Source: Prionace glauca
Taxonomy: Eukaryota > Chordata > Chondrichthyes > Carcharhiniformes > Carcharhinidae
Length of the DNA stretch: 64,000 bases
Assembly: GCA_037974335.1 (NCBI GenBank)
Contig: CM075740.1
Coordinates: 13,661,071 to 13,725,070 of the forward strand
Reading direction: 5' to 3'
Under the pieces are notes generated by a model that was not told the DNA's origin, did no database searches, and worked only from the letters and a program-made list of their open reading frames with translations. Below, in pieces: positions 45,036 through 55,251 of this stretch; the first letter of the stretch is position 1, and every line of letters begins with the position of its first letter. A program made the translations under genes and the position numbers.

Positions 45036-45847
45036 GTTGGTGCATCAGTGTCACGAGCAAGCGTACATTAACACCGCAATAAAATTACTGCGAAATCGCC
45101 CAGTCTCCACTCTCCGACTCCTGTTCGGGTATACTGAGGGAGAATTAGCAATACTAAGCATAGTGCCACAGTGCCAAAGGCAACAAATAACTGAATTTAA
45201 AAACCCGAGAGTATTCGGGAAACAAATCAGCTGGTCTGGAAGCATAGGTGGAGACAGAAACAGGGTGAAAATTGCGCCTCCAAAGGTGCCAGATCAAAAT
45301 GTATGCGACGAGTTTTGTTGACCTGACATAGACTGAAAGAGTACAGGAAACTGCTCCAACTATAACCTCAAATGAAAATTGCATTGATTCATCAAACTGA
45401 TGTCTATATGAAATGTTAATCAATCACTGGAGTGCGATTACTTGGATAGCTCTTTCAATGTATACAGTGGGCCAATGGTACTTTTCCGTTGTATTGTTCT
45501 GTGAAATGTTTGGGAACTGCGCTCAGTGTAAGGTTACTAAGTCATCTATCAATTGTGTTTCCTTTGGAGGGAGCCAGATGTTTATCCTTTCTATGTACGC
45601 ATATTTTTCTTAAGCTGATGACATACAGTTGCATAGCCAGTTGCTATGATCAGAAATGCAGAAGTTTAAATGATGAAGGGGCAGATTCAGAAGTCTCTTC
45701 TAAAAGTCAAAAAAATTTACATATGAAGTTAAGAACAATTGAAAGATTATGGCGAGAAAATGTCTGGATTAACAAGCCATCATCACTTTGCTTCTGTCCT
45801 AATTGTTACAGGTAAAAGACCTCTGTGACTGTTAGGGAGTCAAAGAC
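45036..45847. other. Non-coding end of unit 2 with an RSS-like site
   Basis: Counterpart of 17416-18230. The CACAGTG, 23-bp spacer, TTAAAAACC arrangement is kept at 45167-45205, as is the unrecognised 94-codon frame at 45037-45321. Confidence 0.35.
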
Positions 45848-47385
45848 AGTGAGTTTAATTTCAAAAGGTTTTGGGAGAAACCTGGTCTCAACGTTTATCA
45901 GGCTTCTCATTGAACACAAATGTAAGTGGGTATTTACACACCATGAGTCTCAGTATCAATCACAACAGAAACTCCCGATTCCGGTTAGAACTGCAGGTCT
46001 TCCGACTTTGGTCAGGACGCAAACTCTTGATTCAACCAGGACCCCTCAGTCCATCTGGCAGCTGCAGTCGCAACATAACTTTTGGTTTAATCACGACCCA
46101 CAATGCTTCTGGTGGATCGGCATCTCCTTCCTTGAAGTTACTTGGGCGGCTGTGGCTGTGCCAGCAGGACTCTTCCTGTTAAAAAGTCGGTATCGCAATC
46201 TATGAGCTGCAGCTGTAAACTGGTATCGCAATCTACCAGGTGAGCTATTCAACAACGTTCAGTTAGCACAAAAAATTAATATTTGCAGTGTCTGCAAAAT
46301 AATATTCACATTTGACTATCTGTCTTTCTGAAAATGAAAGTTAAAGAATGAAAACCATGAACCAAATAAGGAAAACATGAATAAATAATTTGTATTGACA
46401 CCAGGAGCAGTATAAGATTAAGGAGATCAGCCACGAGGAAGAGTTATGTTCATGATATATACTAAGTACAAAATGCAATAAATTCATTAACCCCTTTCCT
46501 ACCCCTTTTGGTTCCAACCATGGACCATGACCAATTCAGAGCTAAATGTTACCAGCATATTTGCCGACCTATAGTTAACAGAAGTAAAGACAATTTGGGT
46601 TTCTTTATGCCCACAAAATCAATAATCGCCCAACCAACCAACAATAAGTTACCTTATTGGAAAATACTAAAGTTCAAGCCCAATATAAGACCTTGGCTTA
46701 ATCCTGCGTGACTGGCAAGCACCCACACAGACACTGGCCTTTATTTGTGCATCGGTCTTGGTCATCCTCTGCGTTGTCTAGTTCTTTCTTGTGGCCTGGC
46801 ACCCTGGCTCTGGTCTTTCTTCCTTTCTTCTCAGGTATGATGGTTCTCCTTGCGTCGGCCGTCACTGATCATGGTCACCATTTTTGTAGCTCGTTCGTGA
46901 GGTCAGAGAGAGAGATTTCTAGTTGGGTTTCACGCCCCTGTTGGCCATTGCCAATCAATCGATCAGGACTTGATCCCTCATCAGGGTTGTAGACTGTTTA
47001 TCTCCGTCTTTGAACTGCAGCCTATCATTTTTGTTCTTGGCCAATTGTCCCAGAGTGCTTTACAAATCGTCATTTTAGATGGCCTGTTTGACTGTACTCC
47101 TTCCTTTGATCCTGAACGCGAAGAATTCCCCAGTCACCCAACAGTCCAGCAAGGTCCAGGCAATGGCATGCACAGTAAAAAAGAATGGGTCCAGGGACAT
47201 ATTGTTGAGTTGCCAGCATGGGAGTAGGAAGAGAAGTCATTGCAGGCCATTCTGAGGATATCACTTGATGAATAATAATGGAGCCATATCACGAGAATAG
47301 GCCCAAGCAACTGATCAATGATGGAAAACTGTTGGATCGTGTGTAGAATAGTGTCAAAGACCAACGCAAGTCCGAAAGAATAAGC
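45848..47385. other. Non-coding unit 3 sequence, no gene seen
   Basis: Counterpart of 2-1605, without private insertions. Confidence 0.4.
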
Positions 47386-47387
47386 AG

Positions 47388-47700
47388 AAGGGCTGCGCAA
47401 TGGTTGGCACTGCTGCCACACAACGCCAGGGAACGGTTCCGATTCCCGGCTTGGATTGCAGTCTGTGCAGTCTGCACGTTCTTGCCGTGTCTTCGTCGGT
47501 TTAGTTCGTGGGATCTCCAGTTTCCTCCAACAGTCCGAAAGATGTGCTTATTAGGTGCGTTGGTCATGCTAACTTTTCCCTCAATTACCTGTACAGGCGC
47601 CGGGGTGTGGCGACTAGGGGATTTTCACAGTAACATCATTGCAGTAATTGCAGTTTGGATTACAACTGATAGTTGTAAGTCTACGTGTGACAATAACAAA
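47388..47700 (+). mobile_element. HE1-like tRNA-derived SINE (unit 3)
   Basis: Ortholog of 1606-1920 with head (TGGTTGGCACTGC A-box-like, GGTTCCGATTCCC B-box-like), degraded core and tail. The core has small losses relative to unit 1. Confidence 0.7.
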
Positions 47701-48285
47701 CAAACAGTTAAAAACTTTAAAACTTTAAAAAACGGTAATAGTTTGCTATCGTTACAGTTGAATAGAATGCAACTTTGATAGGGGTCATATCATTCTCGTG
47801 GCAGAAGCAGAATTAATTAGCCTTCCCCCAACTTAGCACCTTAACTGAGGACTATCCTTATCTTTATCCATCAATACCTTATAACTTACTGAATTGTGGT
47901 CACTGTTCCACAACTGTTCCCCTGCTGAAACATCGACCACCTGGCCGGGCTCATTCGTGGAAATGATTTCTCTGGACCTATCTTATCACACTCGTTGATC
48001 ATTTTAAATACGAGGATTAGGTAGATAGTGTGCAAGGGAAGGCAAACAATGAGTTGCGTTGAGTGATTTGGCACGAAAGTGTTACTATGTCAATCTATAT
48101 TCTCATTCGTGGTTTTCACGCTCTTCACTATGAGCACTCGGTTTAACAAAGCCACACAAATTGTTGCTTCAGCCATAGCCTCATATGAATCAAGAAACAA
48201 GAGATCCTGAAACATTTTCAATCACTTTTGTGAAAAATACCAGAGTTGGAAAGTCATGCCTTCTCAAATAGATGGTGCCTCTGGC
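47701..48285. other. Non-coding, no feature seen
   Basis: Counterpart of 1930-2500; ends at the fold-back element. Confidence 0.4.
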
Positions 48286-48298
48286 CGACTGTATATAA

Positions 48299-48428
48299 AG
48301 TAAAAAGTCTGACAACACCAGGTTTTAGTCCAACCGAATATTATCAAATAAATCGGTTGGACTAAAACCTGGTGTTGTCAGACTTTTTACTGTGTTTACG
48401 CCAGTCCAACGCCGGCATACCCACATCA
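48299..48428. mobile_element. Fold-back short element with 13-bp target duplication
   Basis: About 130 bp present only in unit 3. Flanked by direct repeats CGACTGTATATAA (48286-48298 and 48429-48441). Its left part is a perfect 37-bp inverted repeat (48300-48336 and 48354-48390) around a 17-bp loop; a tail of about 38 bp follows, containing CCAGTCCAACGCCGGCAT. That tail is familiar from a short interspersed repeat common in cartilaginous fish, but I cannot name the family with certainty. The long target duplication fits retroposition. Confidence 0.75.
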
Positions 48429-50135
48429 CGACTGTATATAAGACAGTTACAAGTGAGGACAAAGTTCAATATTGTTTGCTGAATCAGTTTTCCTCCAGCT
48501 TATATTGGTATTCAGTATGCTTCCATTATGCAGCATGGTCCAAATTGTCAGAACATACTCTTGACTCCATCTATCATCAGGTGCACTGTCTTGCGAAAAT
48601 AAAAGTGTTTTTTTTTAATTACTGGATTGTAACAAAGGAAATATCTGATTTCTTTTAGTGTAGGAGATTCACCAGAATGTTACCTGAGCTCATAGAGTCA
48701 CAGAGACACGACGTTTTACAGCATAGAAACTCGTCCCATCAGCCCAACTTGTCCATGCCGCCCTTTTCAAAAAAAATAACCCGAAGCTAATCCTAATTGC
48801 CTGCATTTGGCCCATTTCACTCTATACCCATCGTATCCATGTGACCATCTAAATGCTATTTAAAAGACAAAATTGCACCCGCCTCAAGACTACCTCTGAC
48901 AACTTGTTCCAGACACTCCCCACTCTGTACATGATAAACATTGCCCTTCTGTATCTCTCCCCTCTCACGTTAAACCGATGCCCTCTAGTTTTAGACTCCC
49001 CTGCCTTTGGGAAGAGATATTGACTATTTCGCTGATCTGTGCCCCTCATTATTTTATAAGATCTGTACGATCACCCCTCAGCCTCTGATGATACAGAGAT
49101 AAAAGTCCCAGTCTATCCAGCCTCTCCTGATAACTCAATCCATCAAGTCCTGGGAGTATCCCGGTAAAACTTACCTGCACTCTTTCTAGTTTAATAAGAT
49201 CCTTTCTATAATAGGGTGAACAGAATTGCAAACAGTATTCCAAGTGTGGCCTTACCAATGTCTTGTATAACTTCAACAAGACATTTCAACTCCTATATTC
49301 GATGTTCTGACCGATGAAATCAAGCATGCCAAATGCCTTCTTCACCTCTCTAACCACCTGTGACTCCATTTTCAAAGAGCTATGAACATGTACCCCTAGA
49401 TTTCTTTGTTCGGTAACTCTCCCCAGCGCCCTCCTATTAACTGAGTGTGTCCTGCCCTGGTACAAGCGACCAAAATGCATCAACTCACATTTGTCTAAAT
49501 TAAACTTGATCTGCTGATCGTCAGCTCACTGGCCCAATTGATCAAGATCCTGTTGCAAATGGAGATAACTTTCTTCACTGTCCATTATGCCTTCAATATT
49601 TGTGTTGGTTGCAAATTTACTAACCATGCCTCCTATATTGTCATCAAATCATTAATATAAGTGACAAATTAGTGAACCAGCACGACTCCCTGAGGCACAC
49701 TGCTGGTCGCAGGTCTCCAGTTTGAAAAACAGTTCTCTATAACACATTCTGGCTTCTGTCAAGACGCCAATTTTGCATCCATTCAGGTACCTCACCATGG
49801 ATCTCATGAGATTTAACCTTCTGCAATAACCTACCATGGGGTGCCTTGACAAAGGCTTTGCAAAAGTCCGTGTAGACAACATTAACGACACTGCCCTCAT
49901 CTACCTTCTTGGTTACTCGTTCAAAAACCTCAATCAAATGTGTGAGACATGATTTTCCACTCACAAAGCCACGCTGTCGGTCCCCATGCACCTTTAAATG
50001 CCTGTACATCCAATCTCTCAAACATCCTCCAACAATTTACACACCACAGATGTGAGGCTCACTGGCCCGCAGTTCCCAGGCTTTTCCATGCAGCCCTTTC
50101 ACTCTCCAATAGACAGCCACCTTAGCTGTTACTAT

Positions 50136-51446
50136 TATAGGCCGGTTAGTTTAACGTCTGTGGTAGGTAAAATGTTAGAATCCGTCATTAAGGAGGAAAT
50201 AGCAAGGCATCTTGAGGGGAATTGCTTGATAGGGCGGACGCAACACGGTTTCATTAAAGGGAAGTCGTGTCTGACAAATTTACTGGAGTTCTATGAGGAT
50301 GTGTCTAGGGCAGTGGATAGAGGAGAGCCGGTGGATGTGGTCTTTCTGGATTTTCAGAAGGCGTTTGACAAGGTACCTCACAAGAGGTTATTGCAGAAGG
50401 TCAGGGGACATGGAGTTGGGGGTAGGGTGTTAGCGTGGATAGAGGATTGGTTGTCAAATAGGAGGCAGAGAGTGGGGGTCAATGGATGCTATTCGGATTG
50501 GCGGTTGGTGACTAGTGGGGTGCCCCAGGGGTCGGTGCTGGGGCCTCAGCTATTTACCATTTATATAGATGATCTGGAGGAGGGAACCGAATGCAGGGTG
50601 TCGAAATTTGCTGATGACACCAAGATTGGGGGAAAGGCAAATTGTGAGGAGGGTGTGGAGAGTCTGCAGAAGGATCTAGATAGGCTGGGCGAATGGGCCA
50701 GGAAATGGCAAATGGAATTTAATGTTGGCAAGTGTGAGGTGGTCCACTTTGGTAGGAGGAATGGTAGGAAGGACTGTTACTTACGTGGCGAAAGACTGCA
50801 GCAGGCGACGGTGCAGAGGGACCTCGGGGTCCTTGTGCATGAGTCGCAAAAACCCAGCTTGCAGGTGCAGCAGGTGGTCAGGAAGGCGAATGGGATGCTG
50901 GCCTTCATAGCGAGGGGGATTGAATATAAAAGTAGGGAGGTCTTGCTGCAGCTGTATAGGGCATTGGTGAGGCCGCAGCTGGAGTACTGTGTGCAGTTTT
51001 GGGCGCCGCACCTGCGCAAAGATATTTTGGCCTTGGAGGGAGTGCAGAGGAGGTTTACTAGGCTGATACCGGAGTTGAGGGGATTGAGCTATGAGGAGAG
51101 GCTGAATAGACTACGCTTGTACTCGTTAGAGTTTAGAAGAATGAGGGGAGATCTCATTGAGACGTATAAGATGATGAATGGGATGGATAGGACAGAGGTG
51201 GAGAGACTCTTCCCGCTCAAAAAAGACAGTAGGACTAGGGGGCACAGCCTCAAGGTAAAGGGGAGGCGGTTTAGAACAGAGTTGAGGAGGAACTTCTTCA
51301 CTCAAAGGGTGGTGAATCTCTGGAATTCTCTACCCGTTGAAGTGGTGGAGGCTGCCTCGCTAAATATTTTTAAGAAACGGGTTGATGGGTTTTTGATAAG
51401 AGAAGGGATTAAGGGTTATGGGGAAAGGGCGGGAAGGTGGAGCTGA
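50136..51446 (+). CDS. LINE B reverse transcriptase (5'-truncated, open)
   Basis: Unbroken frame from the truncation point, beginning YYRPVSLTSVVGKM, to the stop. Contains KAFDKVPHKRLLQKV, SGVPQGSVLGPQLF, the catalytic FADDTKIGG, MEFNVGKCEVVHFG, QFWAPHLRKD, and FFTQRVVNLWNSLP. The open frame continues about 46 codons upstream into flanking sequence (to 49998) by chance. The endonuclease and first palm motifs are absent, so it is not autonomous. The intact frame indicates recent insertion. Confidence 0.9.
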   Translation, partial: YRPVSLTSVVGKMLESVIKEEIARHLEGNCLIGRTQHGFIKGKSCLTNLLEFYEDVSRAVDRGEPVDVVFLDFQKAFDKVPHKRLLQKVRGHGVGGRVLAWIEDWLSNRRQRVGVNGCYSDWRLVTSGVPQGSVLGPQLFTIYIDDLEEGTECRVSKFADDTKIGGKANCEEGVESLQKDLDRLGEWARKWQMEFNVGKCEVVHFGRRNGRKDCYLRGERLQQATVQRDLGVLVHESQKPSLQVQQVVRKANGMLAFIARGIEYKSREVLLQLYRALVRPQLEYCVQFWAPHLRKDILALEGVQRRFTRLIPELRGLSYEERLNRLRLYSLEFRRMRGDLIETYKMMNGMDRTEVERLFPLKKDSRTRGHSLKVKGRRFRTELRRNFFTQRVVNLWNSLPVEVVEAASLNIFKKRVDGFLIREGIKGYGERAGRWS

Positions 51447-51539
51447 GCCACGACAGATCAACCATGATCTTATTGAATGGCGGGGCAGACTCGAAGGGCC
51501 AGATGGCCTATACCTGCTCCTATTTCTTATGTTCTTATG
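50136..51539 (+). mobile_element. 5'-truncated CR1-like LINE B, nested
   Basis: Inserted into the old LINE remnant with target duplication ACTAT (50131-50135 and 51540-51544). Closely matches LINE A over its last 1.4 kb, including the 3' UTR and the TTCTTATG-repeat end. Orientation is opposite to LINE A and to the light-chain genes. Confidence 0.92.
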
Positions 51540-52154
51540 ACTATCGTTGATTCAAATATCTTGGCTCGTGGACCGCAATTTCCTCTCTGGCCTCCCACAA
51601 TGCATGGGACGCACTTCATCAGGTCCCGGGGATTTATCTTCCTCGTTGCGCTTTAAGACTTCCAGCATCTCCTTCTCTGTAATATGTACCACTCCTCTCC
51701 CATCTCTTGTGGATCCGTACGTTGATCACCTTCTTGATCTTTAAGAGGCCCTACTGTCCCCCTCGTTACTCTTTTCCGCTTTATATATTCGCAGAAACTC
51801 TTTGGATTCTCCTTTGCCTTATCTGCCAAAACAATCTCGTGTCCCCTTTTTGCCGTCCTGATTTCCCTCTTAACTCTACTCCTCCACCCCCGATACTCTT
51901 CAAGGGATTCACTTGAACTCAGCTGTTTATGTGTGTCATGTGCCTCTTTCTTCTTCTTGACCAGGGCCTCAATATCCCGAGTCATCCAGGATTTCCTCTT
52001 TCAGCCAGTCTTGCCTTTCACTCAAAGAGGAATGTTTTGAAAGCGTGCCACTTACCAGACATCCCTGTGCCTTCCCACAGACTCCCCCAATTAACATTTG
52101 AAAGTTCCTGCCTGATGCCATCGAAATTAATTTTCGTACAGCGGAGAAAGCTGA

Positions 52155-52450
52155 GGTGTTAGCTAATCAAGATGCACAAAATTATGAACGGTATAGATAG
52201 GAAGAAATCATTCGCCTCAGTAGAGGGGTCAATGACCAGCGCAAATGGATTTAATGCAAGGAGCAGGAGATTGAGAGGAGATTTAAAGAGATTCTTCTTC
52301 AGCCGGAGGGTGCTATGAATCTGGAACACACTGTCTGAAAGGGTGGTGAAGGAAGGAAACCTCATGGCATTTAAGAAGCATTTTGATGAGGAATTGAAAC
52401 GTCATTCCAAACAGGGTTACGGGCCAAGTACTGGAAATTGAATTAAAATA
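52155..52450 (+). mobile_element. Old LINE 3'-end fragment (unit 3)
   Basis: Ortholog of 3915-4200 and 29395-29660. Confidence 0.5.
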
Positions 52451-52769
52451 GTTTGGCTTTTGATGGTCGACACAGTTACGAAGGGCCTCATTCCGGGCTG
52501 GATTCCCACCTCCAACTTTAAAGGGCAAAACACAGCACGTTTATGCGTTCAATCTTCACAATTGAACCCTTCTGCAATGTTATCACCGTGAAGAATCAGC
52601 CTTGTATCCCTTCATGATACCAACGTATCTACGGCAATTGGACAGCCCCTCCCACGACGAAATCAGAGCGGGCGAGGAGCAGAGAAAGGAAATGCCCCTT
52701 GACGTCGGGAATTTCCGTTCTCGATCGAGAGAGGCCGTACGGAACCCGCAGCTCAGTCTGAAAAACTAA

Positions 52770-53000
52770 ATGCAGATCTCCAGATGTGATCTGACAGCAG
52801 AAAACAATATTTCCCCACTTTTTAATTTCAAAGCCCTTGTGTTAAAGGCCAGCATTCTGGTTGACTTTTGTTTTATCGTCTGTTCTTGAGGTTTTTAGTG
52901 ATTTATGTACAGGAACACGTCAATCCCTTTGTTCATTCAAGGCATCTCATCACTTAGCTTCAGATAAATATTTCCAGCTGCTCGCGCTGGTATCTTGGTC
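52770..53000 (-). mobile_element. Old LINE fragment, antisense (unit 3)
   Basis: Ortholog of 4525-4760. Confidence 0.5.
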
Positions 53001-53109
53001 ACGGAATCATAGAATTCACTGGTCCATTCTCTTAGTTTATCTATGAAATTCTACGGAAGAATCAGCCAGCTTTCGGCGCCTCCTTATCTTAATCTGATCT
53101 GCCGACATG

Positions 53110-53610
53110 TTTACGAAACTGTCTGACCCTCTATTTGAATGGCAAAATGATCTCGTTCAGAAAGTTGAGGGGACAACTAAGTGTGTAGACGAAGGTAGAG
53201 CAGTTGCTGTCGTATACATGAATTTTATTAAGGCGTTTGATAAGGTTTCCCATGGTAGGCTCGTGAAGAAGGTAAGGAGGTGCAAATGAAAAGTGTAAAT
53301 GATTATTTTCTCGGGTAAATGCAGCTGTTACTGGGGGGCATAACTATAACATTCATAGCAGGAAATATAAGAGGGATGTCTGAGGTCGATTCTTCACTCA
53401 GAGTGGTTGGGGTGTGGAATACACTGTCTGCTATGACAGTGCTGTCGGACACTTTAGGAACTTTGAAGTGGTTATTGGATAGTCAAATGGAGGAGACCAG
53501 AATTAGGGAGAGGATAGCTTGATCTTGGGTTTGGACATAGCTCGGCATAACATTGAGGGCCGAAAGGCCTGTACTGTGCTGTATTGCACTATGTTCTATG
53601 TTCTAAAAGA
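53110..53610 (+). mobile_element. Old LINE fragment with 3' tail (unit 3)
   Basis: Ortholog of 4870-5370. The reverse transcriptase piece reads VVYMNFIKAFDKVSHGRLV (53205-53270), the best kept of the three. Confidence 0.65.
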
Positions 53611-54728
53611 TCCTCGGGAATCTTCATTTATCACACGCAACCAATCTGGGAACAAATTTTCGATCAATACTTTCTCTCTCCTATCCATAACCAATTCCCA
53701 ACAGATACGTTCAAATGAATTATTAATGGTTCTGCCCCTGGATCTTTTTTATGTCTCCCTGTTTCGGACTCACTCACGGTGGAACATTTATCTCTGTGTT
53801 ACCGTATTATAACTTTTCCTAACATTAAAGACGCCTATTACATCTCCTCAGAGAGAAGAGCCCAGTATATTGATTTTCCTGATTGATGCATCGCTCCAAT
53901 TCCAGTAAAAATCTGGCAGATAGTTTCTGCACTTTCTCATGTGCTACAAGAGCAATTTTGAGGTGTATAGACTATAGATGAGCACAACTCTCTGCAAGGC
54001 TAATGAACCCCCGGGTGTTTGTTTTGTTCTGTAAGTGCACCAGTACCTAGTTTGCACTTTTTACCAAGTGCCGAACTCCTGACTACTTACAGCAATTTAT
54101 GTTTTGCAAGCCCAAATCTAATTGAAGAAATAATGCAATAGTGCATCAAAGGAATGTCTTGTTGACTTTGCGATTCGTATGAAGATGAAGCTAAAACAAA
54201 ACAGACTCTGTTTTGAGCAGGTTTGAGTAAACGCCACACTGAAAATGCACCTGCGCTTGTTAGTAAAGCGCCTGCTTCAGTGTAATCATTGTAGTCCAAT
54301 TAAACCAACTGGATAGATTATTTAAGAAAATGACTTGCAGTCGCAGAACCTACATTGTATCTGTGTATTAAAAAATGAGGCAGTGACAGTGTTTGCCCTG
54401 AATTTTTGTAACCGGCTGGTTTAGAAGTGCCTGCCCCTTTAATATATTTTCGTAAATCTCTAGACGCAGTTCAGCACTTTCACTACAATGGCAGAATATA
54501 ACTGGGTACATTTTAAAACAAATGTTGCATTATTACTTCATGCTGTTAATTAAATGACATCGATCGTCTCCTTGTTGCGCCTGCTTGTCATTGGCTTTAA
54601 ATCAAATGTTCAGAATATCACAATGATACAATCTCACTGTTTAATTCCCTCTAGAATGCTGACATTAATTGTTTTTAAGGGAAAGAGAGAGAATAATAGA
54701 ACAACCGTCGAGCTAACGGTATAATGAT
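53611..54728. other. 3' flank of light-chain cluster 3
   Basis: Counterpart of 5371-6426 and 30836-31964. No feature seen. Confidence 0.4.
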
Positions 54729-54734
54729 TTTATT
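54729..54734 (-). terminator. Poly(A) signal, cluster 3
   Basis: AATAAA on the minus strand, 195 bp past the C stop codon. Confidence 0.6.
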
Positions 54735-54928
54735 ACATAGCGGTATCAATGACATTACACTGAAGCTTTGATCCATTCAGAGTGAACACAGTTAAATTGA
54801 AATTAAGGGAATCAGCCGATCTGCTACAAACTGTGATGAAAAGTTCGAAATGTTTCACTATTTGCGAAATTTATTTTGAAATGACACTTTACGAACGGCA
54901 GAATACAAAAGTGCATTAAATGCATGAA

Positions 54929-55251
54929 TCACATACAGCTGGATCTGGAGATGCTTGTTCGAAGCGGGTTTGCTTGAGTCTCGTGTTTAACCACACAGGA
55001 GTAAAGCTCGTGTGAGTTCCATTCTGAGGCTGACAGAGTCAGATAACTGCTCACACTGAACGTGTTGTTCGCCTCCTGCTGGATCCGACTGGTCTCAACC
55101 CCATTCCCTCTGACGCTGCCATCGACAGTCCATTCAATCTCCGCAGCTCCTGGGTTAAAACCGCTCACCAAACACACCAGGGTCGCCATTTTCTTCGCTG
55201 TGATTTGATCCGATGAAGGCGGAAGGAGAGACACAGTGGGGCTCCGCGGAC
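54929..55251 (-). CDS. Ig lambda-type light chain constant exon, cluster 3
   Basis: Same architecture and phase as clusters 1 and 2: cysteines in CLVSGF and YSCVVKHE, tryptophan in EIEWTV, terminal SRSSCM. The residue change D to N in EANNTFS creates an N-N-T sequon that the other two copies (EADNTFS) lack, so this constant domain alone may be N-glycosylated. K replaces N in AKKMATL. The acceptor CAG is intact and the frame is open. Confidence 0.93.

Larger units (their letters stand above)
18231..45847. repeat. Tandem Ig-cluster repeat, unit 2
   Basis: Second direct repeat, in the same orientation as unit 1. It is 27.6 kb long because four LINE copies (18313-19412, 20862-21815, 22436-26962, 40378-41190) entered it after duplication; removing them leaves about 20.2 kb. 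Its junctions with units 1 and 3 are seamless, with matching sequence just before 18231 and 45848. Confidence 0.9.
48690..52020 (-). mobile_element. Old CR1-like LINE remnant split by LINE B (unit 3)
   Basis: Ortholog of 27335-29260. The part left of 50135 carries the 3' half (VRPHLEYCLQF, VSGKSCLTHLIEVFERV), and the part right of 51540 carries the linker (MTRDIEALVKKKKEAHD). Broken frames. Confidence 0.8.

Noticed and set aside
49998-50135. N-terminal extension of the reverse transcriptase frame in LINE B
   Set aside because: These codons lie outside the element, before its ACTAT target duplication, and read flanking old LINE sequence by chance.
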